Shown here piece after piece: positions 1 through 10,160 of a DNA stretch of 64,000 nt (its first letter is position 1; each line of letters starts with the position of its first letter). This stretch comes from Nautilus pompilius (lineage: Eukaryota > Mollusca > Cephalopoda > Nautilida > Nautilidae): the NCBI GenBank assembly GCA_018389105.1, contig JACATO010002131.1, positions 1,609,001 through 1,673,000 on the forward strand, read 5' to 3'. The translations under genes were made by a program, and so were the position numbers. A model generated the notes under the pieces. It was not told the origin of the DNA. It was given only the letters and a program-made list of their open reading frames with translations, and made no database searches.

Positions 1-1055
1 AGTTATTTAAATGAGATGTAATGTCCACAAGAAATGCCAAGGTTGCAAGCCAATCAGGATCACGAAAATGTGAAGCATCTTCATTATATTTTCAAGGAAT
101 ATTTCCACCTCTTCATGCAATGCAAATACTCTTTCCAGCATTGACCCTCGGCTAAGCCAGGTCCCCATATTCTGCCTCCGCATCCAACAAAAATTGCTGA
201 AACTGGCGATGATTCAATCCACGAGATAGAATCAGATTTACTGACTTCACAACAATGTCCATAACATTCTTTGATTTCAAAGACTTGGCACATAATGCCT
301 CTTGCTGGATAATGCAATGAATTTTAACCATTAGCTTCGACACATCAAGTTTCATTTCTGACATCATTTTCAACAAAGCTTCAAAAATGTCTGCTCCAGT
401 AACCGTGTCCTTCATAGGAATTAATTGAATAAACTCTTCAAAAATCTGAAAATTTATCGTCACTCCTCGCACAAACACTGCGAGTTGAGCAGTGTCTCTC
501 AAGTCTGTGCTCTCATCAAGCGCAATTGAAAAAAAATTGCAATTCGTTGCAGGCATCCCTTAAACAACTTTTAACATCTGCTGACATTTCTTCAACTCGT
601 CGTGTGATCGTTCTTGCAGACAGGTTGATAGATGCAAATAAAGATTTCTTTTCAGGACAAGCAATATCCACCACTGCCAGTAGACATTCTTTGACAAACT
701 CTCCATCTGTAAAAGGATTCATCTGTTCCGCAATACGTTTTGAGACTTCAAAGCTGGCACGAATATTTCCTTTATTTTCACCGCTTATCTTGGCAAAAAA
801 TGACGTTTGTCTTCCGAAACCAGCCTTCAGTCGCTCGACTTCATCTTTCCTCGCTTGCCCAGTAAACTTGTTAAAATTCCCACTATGGCGGGTCTCGTAG
901 TGTCGCCTGATGTTTGCCACCTTCTTCACAGCAACATTTTCTCGGCAAATGAGACAAACCGGTTCCCCATTGTGCTCGATGAAGAAGTAATCTAGTGTCC
1001 AACTGCCTTGGAAATTTCGACATTCGGCGTCTACCTTCCTGTATTTTGCATTCAT
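1..1055 (-). pseudogene. hAT transposase remnant with BED zinc finger
   Basis: This is a decayed DNA transposase read on the minus strand. The N-terminal part (516-1055) starts with Met at 1055 and carries a BED-type zinc finger: CLIC, followed by RHYETRH, giving the C-x2-C...H-x4-H pattern. The next part (152-556) is in another frame and holds the hAT core motif ALDESTD. About 60-100 residues are missing between KLMVKI and HCIIQQEAL, where hAT proteins normally carry the DGAPAMV block. The remaining frame changes at 1-160 still encode WLSRGSMLERV and DPDWLATLAFLVDITSHLNN, typical of the hAT middle region. The copy runs off the left edge, so its C-terminal dimerisation domain is not visible. 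The frameshifts and deletion make it non-functional. It resembles the GTF2IRD2/ZBED-like hAT proteins of animals. Confidence 0.85.
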
Positions 1056-1560
1056 TGCTATGGGAATTTTTTCTTTGATTTTATTTCGAAATGCGAGTTA
1101 TTCAAAAAGTATCGTAGCACGTGTAAATACCTGGCTCACCTGATATCCTGTTGTTGCAAGAGATGTTGAGAAGTCACGTGATATACCTACCAGTGCGTGA
1201 ACTGTTGTCCTAGCATGCCTTTAACCACCAAATCTGAAGGAGCATCACTCTGCGGCGGAGGTAGAAAAGGGGTAATTAGTCCAAATTATTCCTTGCAAAT
1301 CACTTGCCTACACTGTTTCTGTTCACAAATTTGAACAATCCCATGTGAAAATGTGCATGTGCGCAGAGAGTATTAATAAGGTAGTTTGCTTTCCTGTTAT
1401 TCGTATATACAGAGGAAGCCATTTATTATAATCACGGATGATGTTATCAAACAGTTATTGTTATCAAAATCAGTCAGCCCCAAACACTTTATTTTAAATG
1501 AATTAAAAGATAGGCACTTTCTATAATCAAAGTTCTGGGTATTGTTATCAAAACCTTCTG
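1056..1560. other. no gene recognised
   Basis: AT-rich sequence between the hAT remnant and a SINE-like repeat. I see no conserved coding segment and no clear terminal repeat. Confidence 0.5.
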
Positions 1561-1790
1561 GTTATAGCCCACGCAGGCTGGTCCCTCACAGCAGGCACTC
1601 CTGGTTGCATCACAGGCCTCTGCAGTAGTTCACACTTGTATCACCGGGCCCCCAACAATACATGCTGGCGATGGGAGCCGGAACTCGAACTGTTACCACA
1701 ATAGGACTGACGCAATCTAGCCACGCTCCCTTTGGCTAATGCCAACATCCACAGGCTGGATAAGCATAGTATAACAATATTTATTCGTGT
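1561..1790 (-). repeat. SINE-like repeat, family S copy 1
   Basis: Read on the minus strand, this aligns by eye with 6440-6665 and 21830-22165. Shared blocks include TAGCCAAAGGGAGC, AACAGTTCGAGTTCC and GAGGCCTGTGATGCAACC. The core at 1673-1730 begins GGGAGC and ends GCTCCC, so its ends can pair like a tRNA acceptor stem. Inside it are an A-box-like TGGCTAGATTG and a B-box-like GTTCGAGTTCC about 33 bases apart. A tRNA-related origin is inference; repetition within the window is directly seen. Confidence 0.7.
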
Positions 1791-1806
1791 GCCAGTCAAA
1801 ATCTCT

Positions 1807-2757
1807 TCATGGGCCGTAGGTTGCTGACCCCTGGACTAAATCATCTGGTTTAACTTCATTTTCAACAATAAAGGTTTCCAATGTTTCGAAACAATCATAC
1901 TTATGGTCTTTAATGTTTTTCTTCCATAAAAAAAAGTTGATAGCTCGAATTTTATCATGTACTGCAAATATATCAGCTCCGTTTGTTCCTTGTAAGTATA
2001 AATTAAGATCATTCAATTTTGAAAATGTATCTGCCAAAACATGAGCTTCAGAACAAATTTCTCATCACTCAACGATTCTGCGTAATCATTTTTTCCATCC
2101 AGAAACACTGCGGAATTCAACGAGCCTTTTCAACACTTTGCCCCTCGACAGCCAACATACCTCAATGTGTAGTAGAAGTGATTTATGTAAACTTCCCATC
2201 TCCTCGTACAGTTTTTCAAATAAACATGACTGTAATGACTTGGACTTGATGAAATTTACTAGTTTTACGGTAGTGGTTAAAACACATTTCAAATCATCTA
2301 GCATAGTTTTTGATACTAATGCTTCTCTGTGAGGACTGCATTGGATCCATGATGCATTCGGACTTAGTTTAAGAACTCAAGTCACAATACCGCTATTCTT
2401 ACCACACAGCCTGTGCACCATCCATGCATATACCAACACAATTTATCCAGTGCAGACCCTTCGATTTTACATAAGTATCAAGAGTTTTGAAAATTAGCAG
2501 CTGGGCTATGTCCGTAGCATCTGTGCTCTCGTCACATGCAATTGAGTAAAAATCAAATGCACTAACTTTGTCTGACACCTGCTGTTTTAAGTTAGCTGAC
2601 AGTTCTTCAACTTGTTGGGCAACTGTTGTTCTGGACAAACTGACGTTGAATTTTTGAGTTTTCTCTAAGCATATTATCCCGGCAACTTTAGTGAGACACT
2701 TTAATAAACTCACTCTCCGAGAAAGGTTTTCTCTGCCGGGTGATTAGCTGAGCTATT
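1807..2757 (-). pseudogene. older hAT transposase, 3' part (split by a younger hAT)
   Basis: Minus-strand fragments of a BED-type hAT protein. The segment 2399-2713 contains the SIACDESTD core followed by WINCVGICMDGAQAV, the second acidic motif. The segment 2086-2304 contains the CWLSRGKVLKRLVEF block, and 1807-2037 the LNDLNLYLQGTNGADIFAV block. Several frame changes and stops separate them. Its N-terminus is not adjacent: it lies at 5962-6260, on the far side of a 3.2-kb hAT insertion. No intact C-terminal hAT dimerisation domain is seen. Confidence 0.85.
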
Positions 2758-2764
2758 TCGTAGC

Positions 2765-5700
2765 CAGGGCCGGCGGCAGACTATTGTGCGCCCTAGGTAA
2801 GGCACCCCACCACCCCCAAAATGCCAACTTCGATTTTTAAAAACATATTTGTAGAAAAGAATAAAAAGTACAAAACTTGAAACTGCTAAATTTATTTTAA
2901 ATTGCAAGAATAACTACCATAAGGTGCCAACACCACTGATATTAAAAGTGCAATATCCATTAATATGGCAGTGGCCCTGTAAGCCCCTGCTACCTTACAC
3001 TTTGGGGCAAATGGGCTTTCACTTATAAAAATATGACATTACATGTCATTTGCAAAGCAAATGGAAATTACAGATAAACAAAACAGTTCTTGGTTTGAGC
3101 AATAAGTTTTGGATATGCAAAGTAAAAAATAAAAGTTTAATCACCTCAAGTGCTGATGCCTGGGCATGTTCAATTGATATAGTTGCCAAGCCAACTAGTC
3201 TCTTCCAACATTGTAGAGCATATGTAAGTTTTTATAAGTTTGAGCTTTGAGAAACTACGTTCACCACTTGCCACTGATACTGGAAGTGAGAAGGATCCTT
3301 AGAGCAATAGAAACATTAGGCACATTATTGAGGAGTTTTTGTTGTAGTATGAAGAGAAGTACTTCTTGTGGAGGAATAAACTTTGTAATTCTTCGAGCTA
3401 TTGCTACAAGTTCACAACACAGATCTTCAGCGTCAATATCTTTTCCATTATGCATCAATGTTTTTTTCCAAATTCTTGCAGTCATTAAGTACATCTTCAG
3501 TAGATTTTTTCTTTATACTGTATATATCATACAGGAAGCCAAATAGTGAATTATAGTGTTGTAGCTGTTGGAATCTCTCTTCCACAGATTGTATGGCCAT
3601 GTCTAAAACAGCATAGTAAAAACTTAATTTGAATTTCTGCTTGAATCTTGTGGTGCCTGTTCTTGGGCCTCATACTCAAACTGCCATTTCTTTCTCCTTT
3701 TTCTAACTTGTTCTTCTGTCTCAAAGTTTGGTAGTCTCTAGTTCCTTTGCAATCTCAGTAGCATCTGTCAAAACTTGTTGAAAACCCTTATCACACTTGC
3801 AGTCCATGAGATATTTCTTAGTTACTTGCAATTGTCTTGTAGCTGAATTTAAATCAGCGTCCTTAACTTGTAGTAGCTTGCTTGTAAGATTGACTTCAAA
3901 AAGGATGTTGCACCATGTAACAAGGGATACCACAAACTTGAACTTACTAATTGCACCAGCAAGGGCCTTGACTTCACTTCGGGAAGTATTTTCAGATGAA
4001 CCTTTTAGGCTTGTATCATCAAAGATCTCTATCAAAGTGTCATATATATTACCAAGATGATATTTCAGTGGTTTCAAAGCATCAATCCAACTCTCCCATC
4101 TTGTTTCACTCAATGATGTAACAGTTATGCCTAAGTCTGATATATGGCTAGTTAGAATTTGCCAACCCTTAGTTGATGTAGAGAAATAATTATAGATCTG
4201 TTGAACAAAACTGAAGAAAGTAGTTGCTTCCAGACAACACCTAGCAGCAGCATTGACTACCAAGTTTAAAGTGTCTGCATTGCAGGGCATAAAAGAGGCA
4301 CGTGGGTTTATGTCCAGAACTCTCTTTTGTACACCATTTTCTTTGCCTTTCATGTTACTCCCGTTATCATAACCTTGACCTTGCAGATTTTCAATTGGTA
4401 ATCCAAATTGCTCAAGCTGTTCAAGAAGAATTTCTGCAATAAAGGCACCTGTAGACTCCTTTAGTGGAACAAATCCCAAAAAATGTTCTCTCATGATAAC
4501 TTCAGACTCAGACATCCCATTATCTGATGCTTTGATTGCATCAACAAAACATACAATCATTGTCATTTGCGCAATATGACTAACATCAGGTGTGCAGTCC
4601 AGAATAACTGAATAGTATTTGGCTGAGTTTGCATGTGTTAAAATTTGCTGCTTTATAGCCTTGGCAATAAGCTGTATAAGTTCATTTTGGATATCTTTTC
4701 CAAGGTAGTGAACCATTGTTTCATTATCTTTAACTCTATGCAAATGTTCATTCATGATAGGATAAAAAAGGGGATAGATATTCTACAAACTTTAAAAAAT
4801 TTACATTGCTAGCACTGTACAACTTTTCATTTGTACTGCGGAATGGCAAATTTTGCATGGCAAGAACTCTTACCAAAGCAATTAAGCGCTGCAAGATTTG
4901 TCGCTATATATTGTTCTTCTTGCCTAATTTTCTGCTGGTTAATAGCATCAATTGTTTTTTCTTTAGATAAGCACAATCCAAGTTCACACCAAGCTTGATA
5001 GTTTTCTAAATGGTCAGTATTCCTCTCATGAGAAGAAAGAAATGCTCCGATGTTCTACCAGTCTTTTGAACCTGTTTCTTGTAGGGATGATGTACCATTT
5101 CTTTTGCTGAACAGCTTACAGCAAAAACAAAAAAACCACATCTTTTGAGGTTGAATATATCAACCATTTACGGCACACTTCACCATTTGCCAGTTTTCTC
5201 TTGTAGTGTATAGGAGAAAATCTTGTTTTTTTGTGTCTTTGGGAAAATCGTGTGATACAACCTGCTGTGGTCCATGTTGTATTAAAAGCTGTCGCAAATT
5301 ATCACTGCAACAGTAGGGCCATTTGGCAGGGTAATTCAAATCAGGCACAATACCATCTTCTTTTGCAGACTTTGCAGTACTCTCACTTTTCTTGACATCC
5401 TCTTTTTCCTCTGAGTGTTTTCCAGAATTATCCACAATTTGTGAAACTTCGGTCTTAGAGTTTATATCACTTGTAGTAGGAGCACAACTTTCAGTTCCCA
5501 CAGCGCTAATTTCAACAAGAGTACAATCATATTCATGTTCTTGATTTGCTTTCTCTCTATGAAGGTATTTCAGCAAAAATCCCTCTTGCTTTGCTTGTTC
5601 TTTAGCTTGTTCTGCCTTTCGTTTGCAGTATTGGGCTCCAGAAGGTCACTGGAAAAGTTTGATTTAAGTTTAACAAATAACAGTATTGTTAGTGTTGAAA

Positions 5701-5953
5701 ACAATAAACTGGTTATGAACTAATGATGAAACATAAACTGTTATGAACAATGAACGACACTCTTTTACAGGCGCTCCTTTTCTTTTACGACGAGCGCCGA
5801 ACCCGATTTTTGCACAATTCGGACATACGGTAGTGCCATGCATATGTCATACAGTTCATACTGAGCAAAAATTTTTAAGGTTCAGTATTGCACCCCTCTG
5901 AGGTCTGCGCCATAGGCAGCTGCCTAGTTGGCCTAATGGTAGCACCGGCCCTG
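2765..5953 (-). mobile_element. hAT DNA transposon (ZMYM1/DUF4371 type), nested insertion
   Basis: The ends are inverted: the left end starts cagggccggcgg and the right end finishes caccggccctg. The flanks are an 8-bp target duplication with one mismatch, ttcgtagc at 2757-2764 and ctcgtagc at 5954-5961. Eight-base duplications are characteristic of hAT elements. The element is about 3.19 kb and encodes a degraded transposase on the minus strand. It interrupts an older BED-type hAT whose reading resumes on either side. Confidence 0.88.
3080..5640 (-). pseudogene. hAT transposase, ZMYM1-like (DUF4371) family
   Basis: Transposase of the element spanning 2765-5953. The N-terminal part (5160-5576) includes DLNYPAKWPYCCSDNLRQLL and a DFPKDTKKQDF stretch, matching the TTF-type zinc-finger region of ZMYM1-like proteins. 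The middle is disrupted at 4760-5160. A 344-codon open stretch at 3721-4755 holds the core: YSVILDCTPDVSHIAQM with the first acidic residue, QGQGYDNGSNMKGK with the second, and LSETRWESWIDALK. The C-terminal dimerisation part is recognisable at 3120-3500, including an SKLKLIKTY-type motif, but with frame changes and stops. It is therefore an inactive copy. The family assignment rests on remembered similarity. Confidence 0.82.
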
Positions 5954-5961
5954 CTCGTAGC

Positions 5962-6260
5962 TAGCCATTGTGGCATTTTCCTGTACTTTGTTTGCACAAA
6001 AAAATACTGCAGTTGAGCTTTCAGGCTAGCAGTCAGATGTTTAACTTTATGCTCTCGCTCTATACCAGTGTACGAAGTGTAGGACTGATGTTTCGTTTCG
6101 TAATGTCTTTGAACATTATATTTCATCACCACAACAGATTCCATGCAAATCAAACAGGTACACTGCCCCTTGACTTCTGTGAAAAAGTATTCATTTTCCC
6201 ACCGTGTCTGAAATTTTCGGCAATCGGTTGCCTTTTCCGTTTTTTTTTCAGTTCCGCCAT
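5962..6260 (-). pseudogene. older hAT transposase, 5' part with BED finger
   Basis: N-terminal end of the hAT whose remainder is at 1807-2757. The start is near 6258 (MAEL), followed by a frame change in the A-run (T-run at 6240-6249 on the plus strand). A BED finger follows: WENEYFF, CLIC, then RHYETKH. The reading ends at the target duplication of the nested hAT. On the far side it resumes with YEIAQLITRQRKPFSESEF, a typical continuation after the BED domain in this family. Confidence 0.83.
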
Positions 6261-6339
6261 GTTTAATAACGCAATAATGCAAAATGAAAAAAATTAAGTA
6301 AGATGAAAGATAATGCAAGATGAAATTAATATTGATTTG

Positions 6340-6665
6340 ATTGATACTGTTGGTGCCAAGCTGGCTGGTGAGCATCCGGCCGAAGTCTCTGTCCAGTCCT
6401 TTCAGTGTGCTCCCCACAAGCATCAAGATCCGAGTCTTTTAGCTGCTGGCCCTGATGGTGTTAGCCAATGGGAGCGCGGCTCGATTGCTTCCTAGTGCAG
6501 TAACAGTTGAGTTCCAGCTCCCGTCACTAGCGTGTATTGTCCACGCTTCCATCAAGGTGACAGGAAGCCACAGGTAGGGCTGGTGTTGCCAGTGAGAGTT
6601 ACCGCAGAGGCCCGTGATGCAACCGGGAGACAAGCCTGCGGAGCGGCAAGCGGCTATAATACTAA
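6340..6665 (+). repeat. SINE-like repeat, family S copy 2
   Basis: Plus-strand copy of the family also found at 1561-1790 and 21745-22165. It starts around GTTGGTGCCAAGCTGGCTGG, contains GTCCAGTCC and AGCCAATGGGAGCGCGG, and ends near CAAGCGGCTATAATAC. The core at 6470-6522 again begins GGGAGC and ends GCTCCC, preserving the possible terminal pairing. Confidence 0.7.
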
Positions 6666-7309
6666 TAAATACTTATCTCAGTTTCTTTTCTGTTTTTTTA
6701 TGGGAAAAATTGAGCAAAGATTTGAGAGAATAAATATGATTTGATATGCCAGATTTGAATGACATAATAAATGCATTTTCTCCTTCATATTCACACGTTT
6801 TTTTTTCTTTTCTATGATCGATTTAATTGATAGTCTCTATCAATAAATTTATTATATGTTCCAACTGGCCATATTCCAATGTAGTTTTAAAATTCCCAAT
6901 GGCCACTTAAGAACAGCTCGCAGGCCGTAGTTTGAATATCCCTGCTCTACAGCATACCCCCATTTTCGATCAGTCGCCATAAAAAAGTACCTGGTTACAA
7001 TGATTTCCACAATCACCCCAATCCTATTCTTATCAATTTATTTAGAATACCGTTCCAACAAACAATACCATGAGTCAATTTTGAGATTAACAAATATATT
7101 GGCTAACTATGACATATCAGGTCAAAATATTGAAATAGAAAAATATAAATCAGTGCTAGAATTGAATGAATTTTAGTCAAAAATAAGCAAAAACTAATCC
7201 AGAATATTCCTGTCATTTCATTTAGAATACCGTACAAACAAAACAAATGACAGACATGAGTTTATTTACACTAACTGATATCAGTAAATGATATTATTCC
7301 TTCATGGAT
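6666..7309. other. AT-rich spacer, nothing recognised
   Basis: No conserved coding segment or clear terminal repeat is visible between the SINE-like copy and the pseudogene to the right. Confidence 0.5.
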
Positions 7310-8957
7310 TAAATTTTCGTTTGTAGGCTTTTCTGGAGTGCTTCATTTCCAAACAGTCTCTTTTAATACTCCAACAGTAGTCAGCCATCATGTGAGTATC
7401 CCACCTTCCTTGGTATCGCTCCTACATAGCTTGTATATCTTGATTGAACCTTTCACCTTGCTCATCACTTATGTCACCTACATTTTGAGGAAATGAACCT
7501 TTATGCTCATGTTGCAACCCAGACGACGAAAATTCTTAAGCAATGTTTGAATAAGATTTTTGTAATTTTCAGCTTTTTTGTTTCCCAGGAAAATTTTCAC
7601 AACAGCCACCAAAGAATTCCGTGCTCTTTTCTCCATATCATTCATGGAGCTTGGGAAATGTTGATCTCTCATCAGTTTTCTGATTTTTGGCCCTTCAAAA
7701 CCACCCACTTTTATTTTTTCATAACTGAGGCTAGGAAATGTTGTGCATATGTACTTAAAACAATCATCTTCTATGCTCAGGGCTTTAACATACTGCTTCA
7801 TTAGACCCAGTTTGATGTGGAGAGGAGGAAAGATGATTTTTACCCAATCTACTAGTGGTTGGTTTTTGATATTTGGTTCTCCAACATTTAAGCGTGTTCT
7901 CACCGGCCAGTTCTTCTGAGTCCAATGCTTGTCCTTAGCTCTGCTATCCCACAGGCACAAGAAACGTGGATATTTCGTGTACCCTCCTTGTTGACCATGT
8001 AAAAAGTTAACCACTTTAAGATCCACACAGATGATCCAGTTATGGTCATCATATTTGAGAAACTTGAGCAATTTTATGATGTGCCCATATTCTTCTTTGA
8101 GATGTACAGAATGACCAATGGTAACTGAACCATGTGAATTTCCATTGTGGAGTAAGTCACACTTTAGGCTCCTCTTAGAACTATCTAAAAACAATCGCCA
8201 CTTATTTGGGTCATATAGTGTCACACCCATTGCATTTAACAAACCTGACACGTCATGACAATAAACTAAATCACTGTCAACTCTAAAGTATTGTAAAAGA
8301 TCTTTTTCCCTGCTACAATAAAATGTTACTTTTGTACCATGCTGGAGTAAATTCTTTTCATTCGATCTCGAAGCTAGCAGTTCTGATGCCTCTTGTGAAA
8401 GACTTAAATTTCTTACTAAGTCATTCAATTCGGCCTGATTAAAGTACTGAGGCCTCGTGGCTGAACCACATTCTTCAAAATCCACATCAGAATCGTGTTC
8501 AATATCCCCTGCCATATCCTCCTCCTTCTCAAGTGAAGGAAGCTCTTTAAAAACTGGCACAGGTATTTCATTTGAATGGGGCACTGGGTGAACTGCTGAA
8601 TCCAGGCTTGGGTACGTGAGTTTTTGCTTATTTTTCCTATTGTAATCCAAAGTCTTGACCAGGCAGAAATAGCAGTCATTTACATGGTTTTTTGTCTCTC
8701 ACCATGCCATTTGAATGCCAAATGTCAGTTTTTCTCGCTTTACTTTGGTCCACTGTTGTAAATTTTCAACACAGGGCTTACATACTTGATGTGGAGCCCA
8801 AGACTTGTCCTGGTCTCCAAGTCTAACTTGAAACTAAGCCAAGTACACCTTCACAAAATCACTAATATTCATCCTTTGACTGGGTACAGTGAAGCTTCCA
8901 CATATATAACAATATGCATCTGGACAATTCAAACACTTTCTTCTAGCAGCAGCCATT
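7310..8957 (-). pseudogene. decayed copy of a conserved multicopy metazoan protein family
   Basis: Minus-strand reading starts at MAAARRKCLNC (8957) with a cysteine-rich N-terminus: CLNC, CYIC, later CKPC and CYFC, which looks like a zinc-binding region. It continues through PVPHSNEIPVPVF and an acidic stretch, then AELNDLVRNLSLS, a long conserved middle (RLFLDSSKRSLKCDLLHNGN, CVDLKVVNFLHGQQGGYTKY, FPPLHIKLGLMKQ) and a C-terminal GDISDEQGERFNQDIQAM. The 390-codon open stretch at 7478-8650 is the best part. In-frame stops occur near 8838 and 8700, a frame change near 7484 and a stop near 7430. I recognise the family as an uncharacterised protein repeated in many animal genomes but know no proven function. 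A fragment of another copy lies at 16681-16880. Confidence 0.75.
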
Positions 8958-9149
8958 ATCTGAAACAGGAAAAGAGTGGTTATAATTAAGATAGTCACCA
9001 CATAGCTTTCTCGATAGTCAGTACATAACTTTCATGTGTGCATATTCATGCCGTAGAACAAAAACTTGACATGATAAGCAAAAACTGATTTTATTTTTGA
9101 AATCAGTGCCCCAAAATTAGTTAAAAACAAGTGTCAGATCTTTTTTTTT

Positions 9150-10160
9150 TTGGTGTTGTGCGGTGTTTAGGGGTGTGTTTGTGAAGTTGCATATGTATGT
9201 GGTGTGAGCTGGGTCGGTTCCACGACCGGCCGCCACAGCTGTTTATAAGTGAGGCCTTATTTCGACCTGTGTTCTGTTTAGTATGTACCTCGGCCTAGCG
9301 AGAGCAGCGGGCTACCCAACTCCTTCGTATTGCACGCAGGAGGGAGGGGTAGGTTTCTCCTGGCTGAACTCTCTAGAACAGAGTTTTCTCTCTGTATGTC
9401 CTTGTACTGAGGAGGGAAGTTTGGGCCACTGTTTATTTTTGCAAAATCCAAAACTGGATTCAGGAGGTGGGATAGGTCTCTATTTTATTGTTTGTAAATG
9501 GATGGAGACATGTTCTCCCTCCGTTTCCTGTTGCATCCTTCCAGTCCTCCCTCATCAGAGATTCCCGGGATGCTGTAATAAAGTAAACTAACAAGGTTAG
9601 GACACCTCCCACGTAGGGGGACCAAAGGTTCCCTTTTTGGTGGTTTTATTTGGGAAGTAGTACGTTCAGTGAGGTGACTGTCATCTCACTGACCAGTACC
9701 CAATTCCACACCACTGTTGATCTTATATTCATTCTTTTTAAATCCTAGGTGTTATTGGGTTTTTTTAGGTAACGAAGGTAGACGCATGGTTAGTCCATTT
9801 ATTTGGGGTATCATATTGGGTGGGAGGCTTTATAAATAAAGAGAGGCTTGCACTTAAAAGAAGGGGAGGGGGGCTGGAGTTTGTTTTGAAGGAAGAAGTG
9901 AAGTTATATGTTGTAAGAAATAGTAAGTAAGAGATTTAAGATTAAAATGTAATTATAGTTGAACCAGATCATCTTGGTTCAGTCTTCAATATATCTAAAA
10001 GTATAGATATATTATGCTGTTATTCTTCATCTTCTCTACCAAGGGAAATAAATTACCTAAGATAAAAGTAGGGATAAAGAAACAAGCATTATTACAAATT
10101 ACAGTTTAAAAAGATACATGAGTCATACAATAAAGAAGTAAGGAAGAGAGGAGAGATGAC
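9150..10160 (-). other. LINE 3' UTR
   Basis: Non-coding stretch between the ORF2 stop at 10161 and the terminal A-run. It is GC-richer near 9180-9560. No other gene is visible here. Confidence 0.6.
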
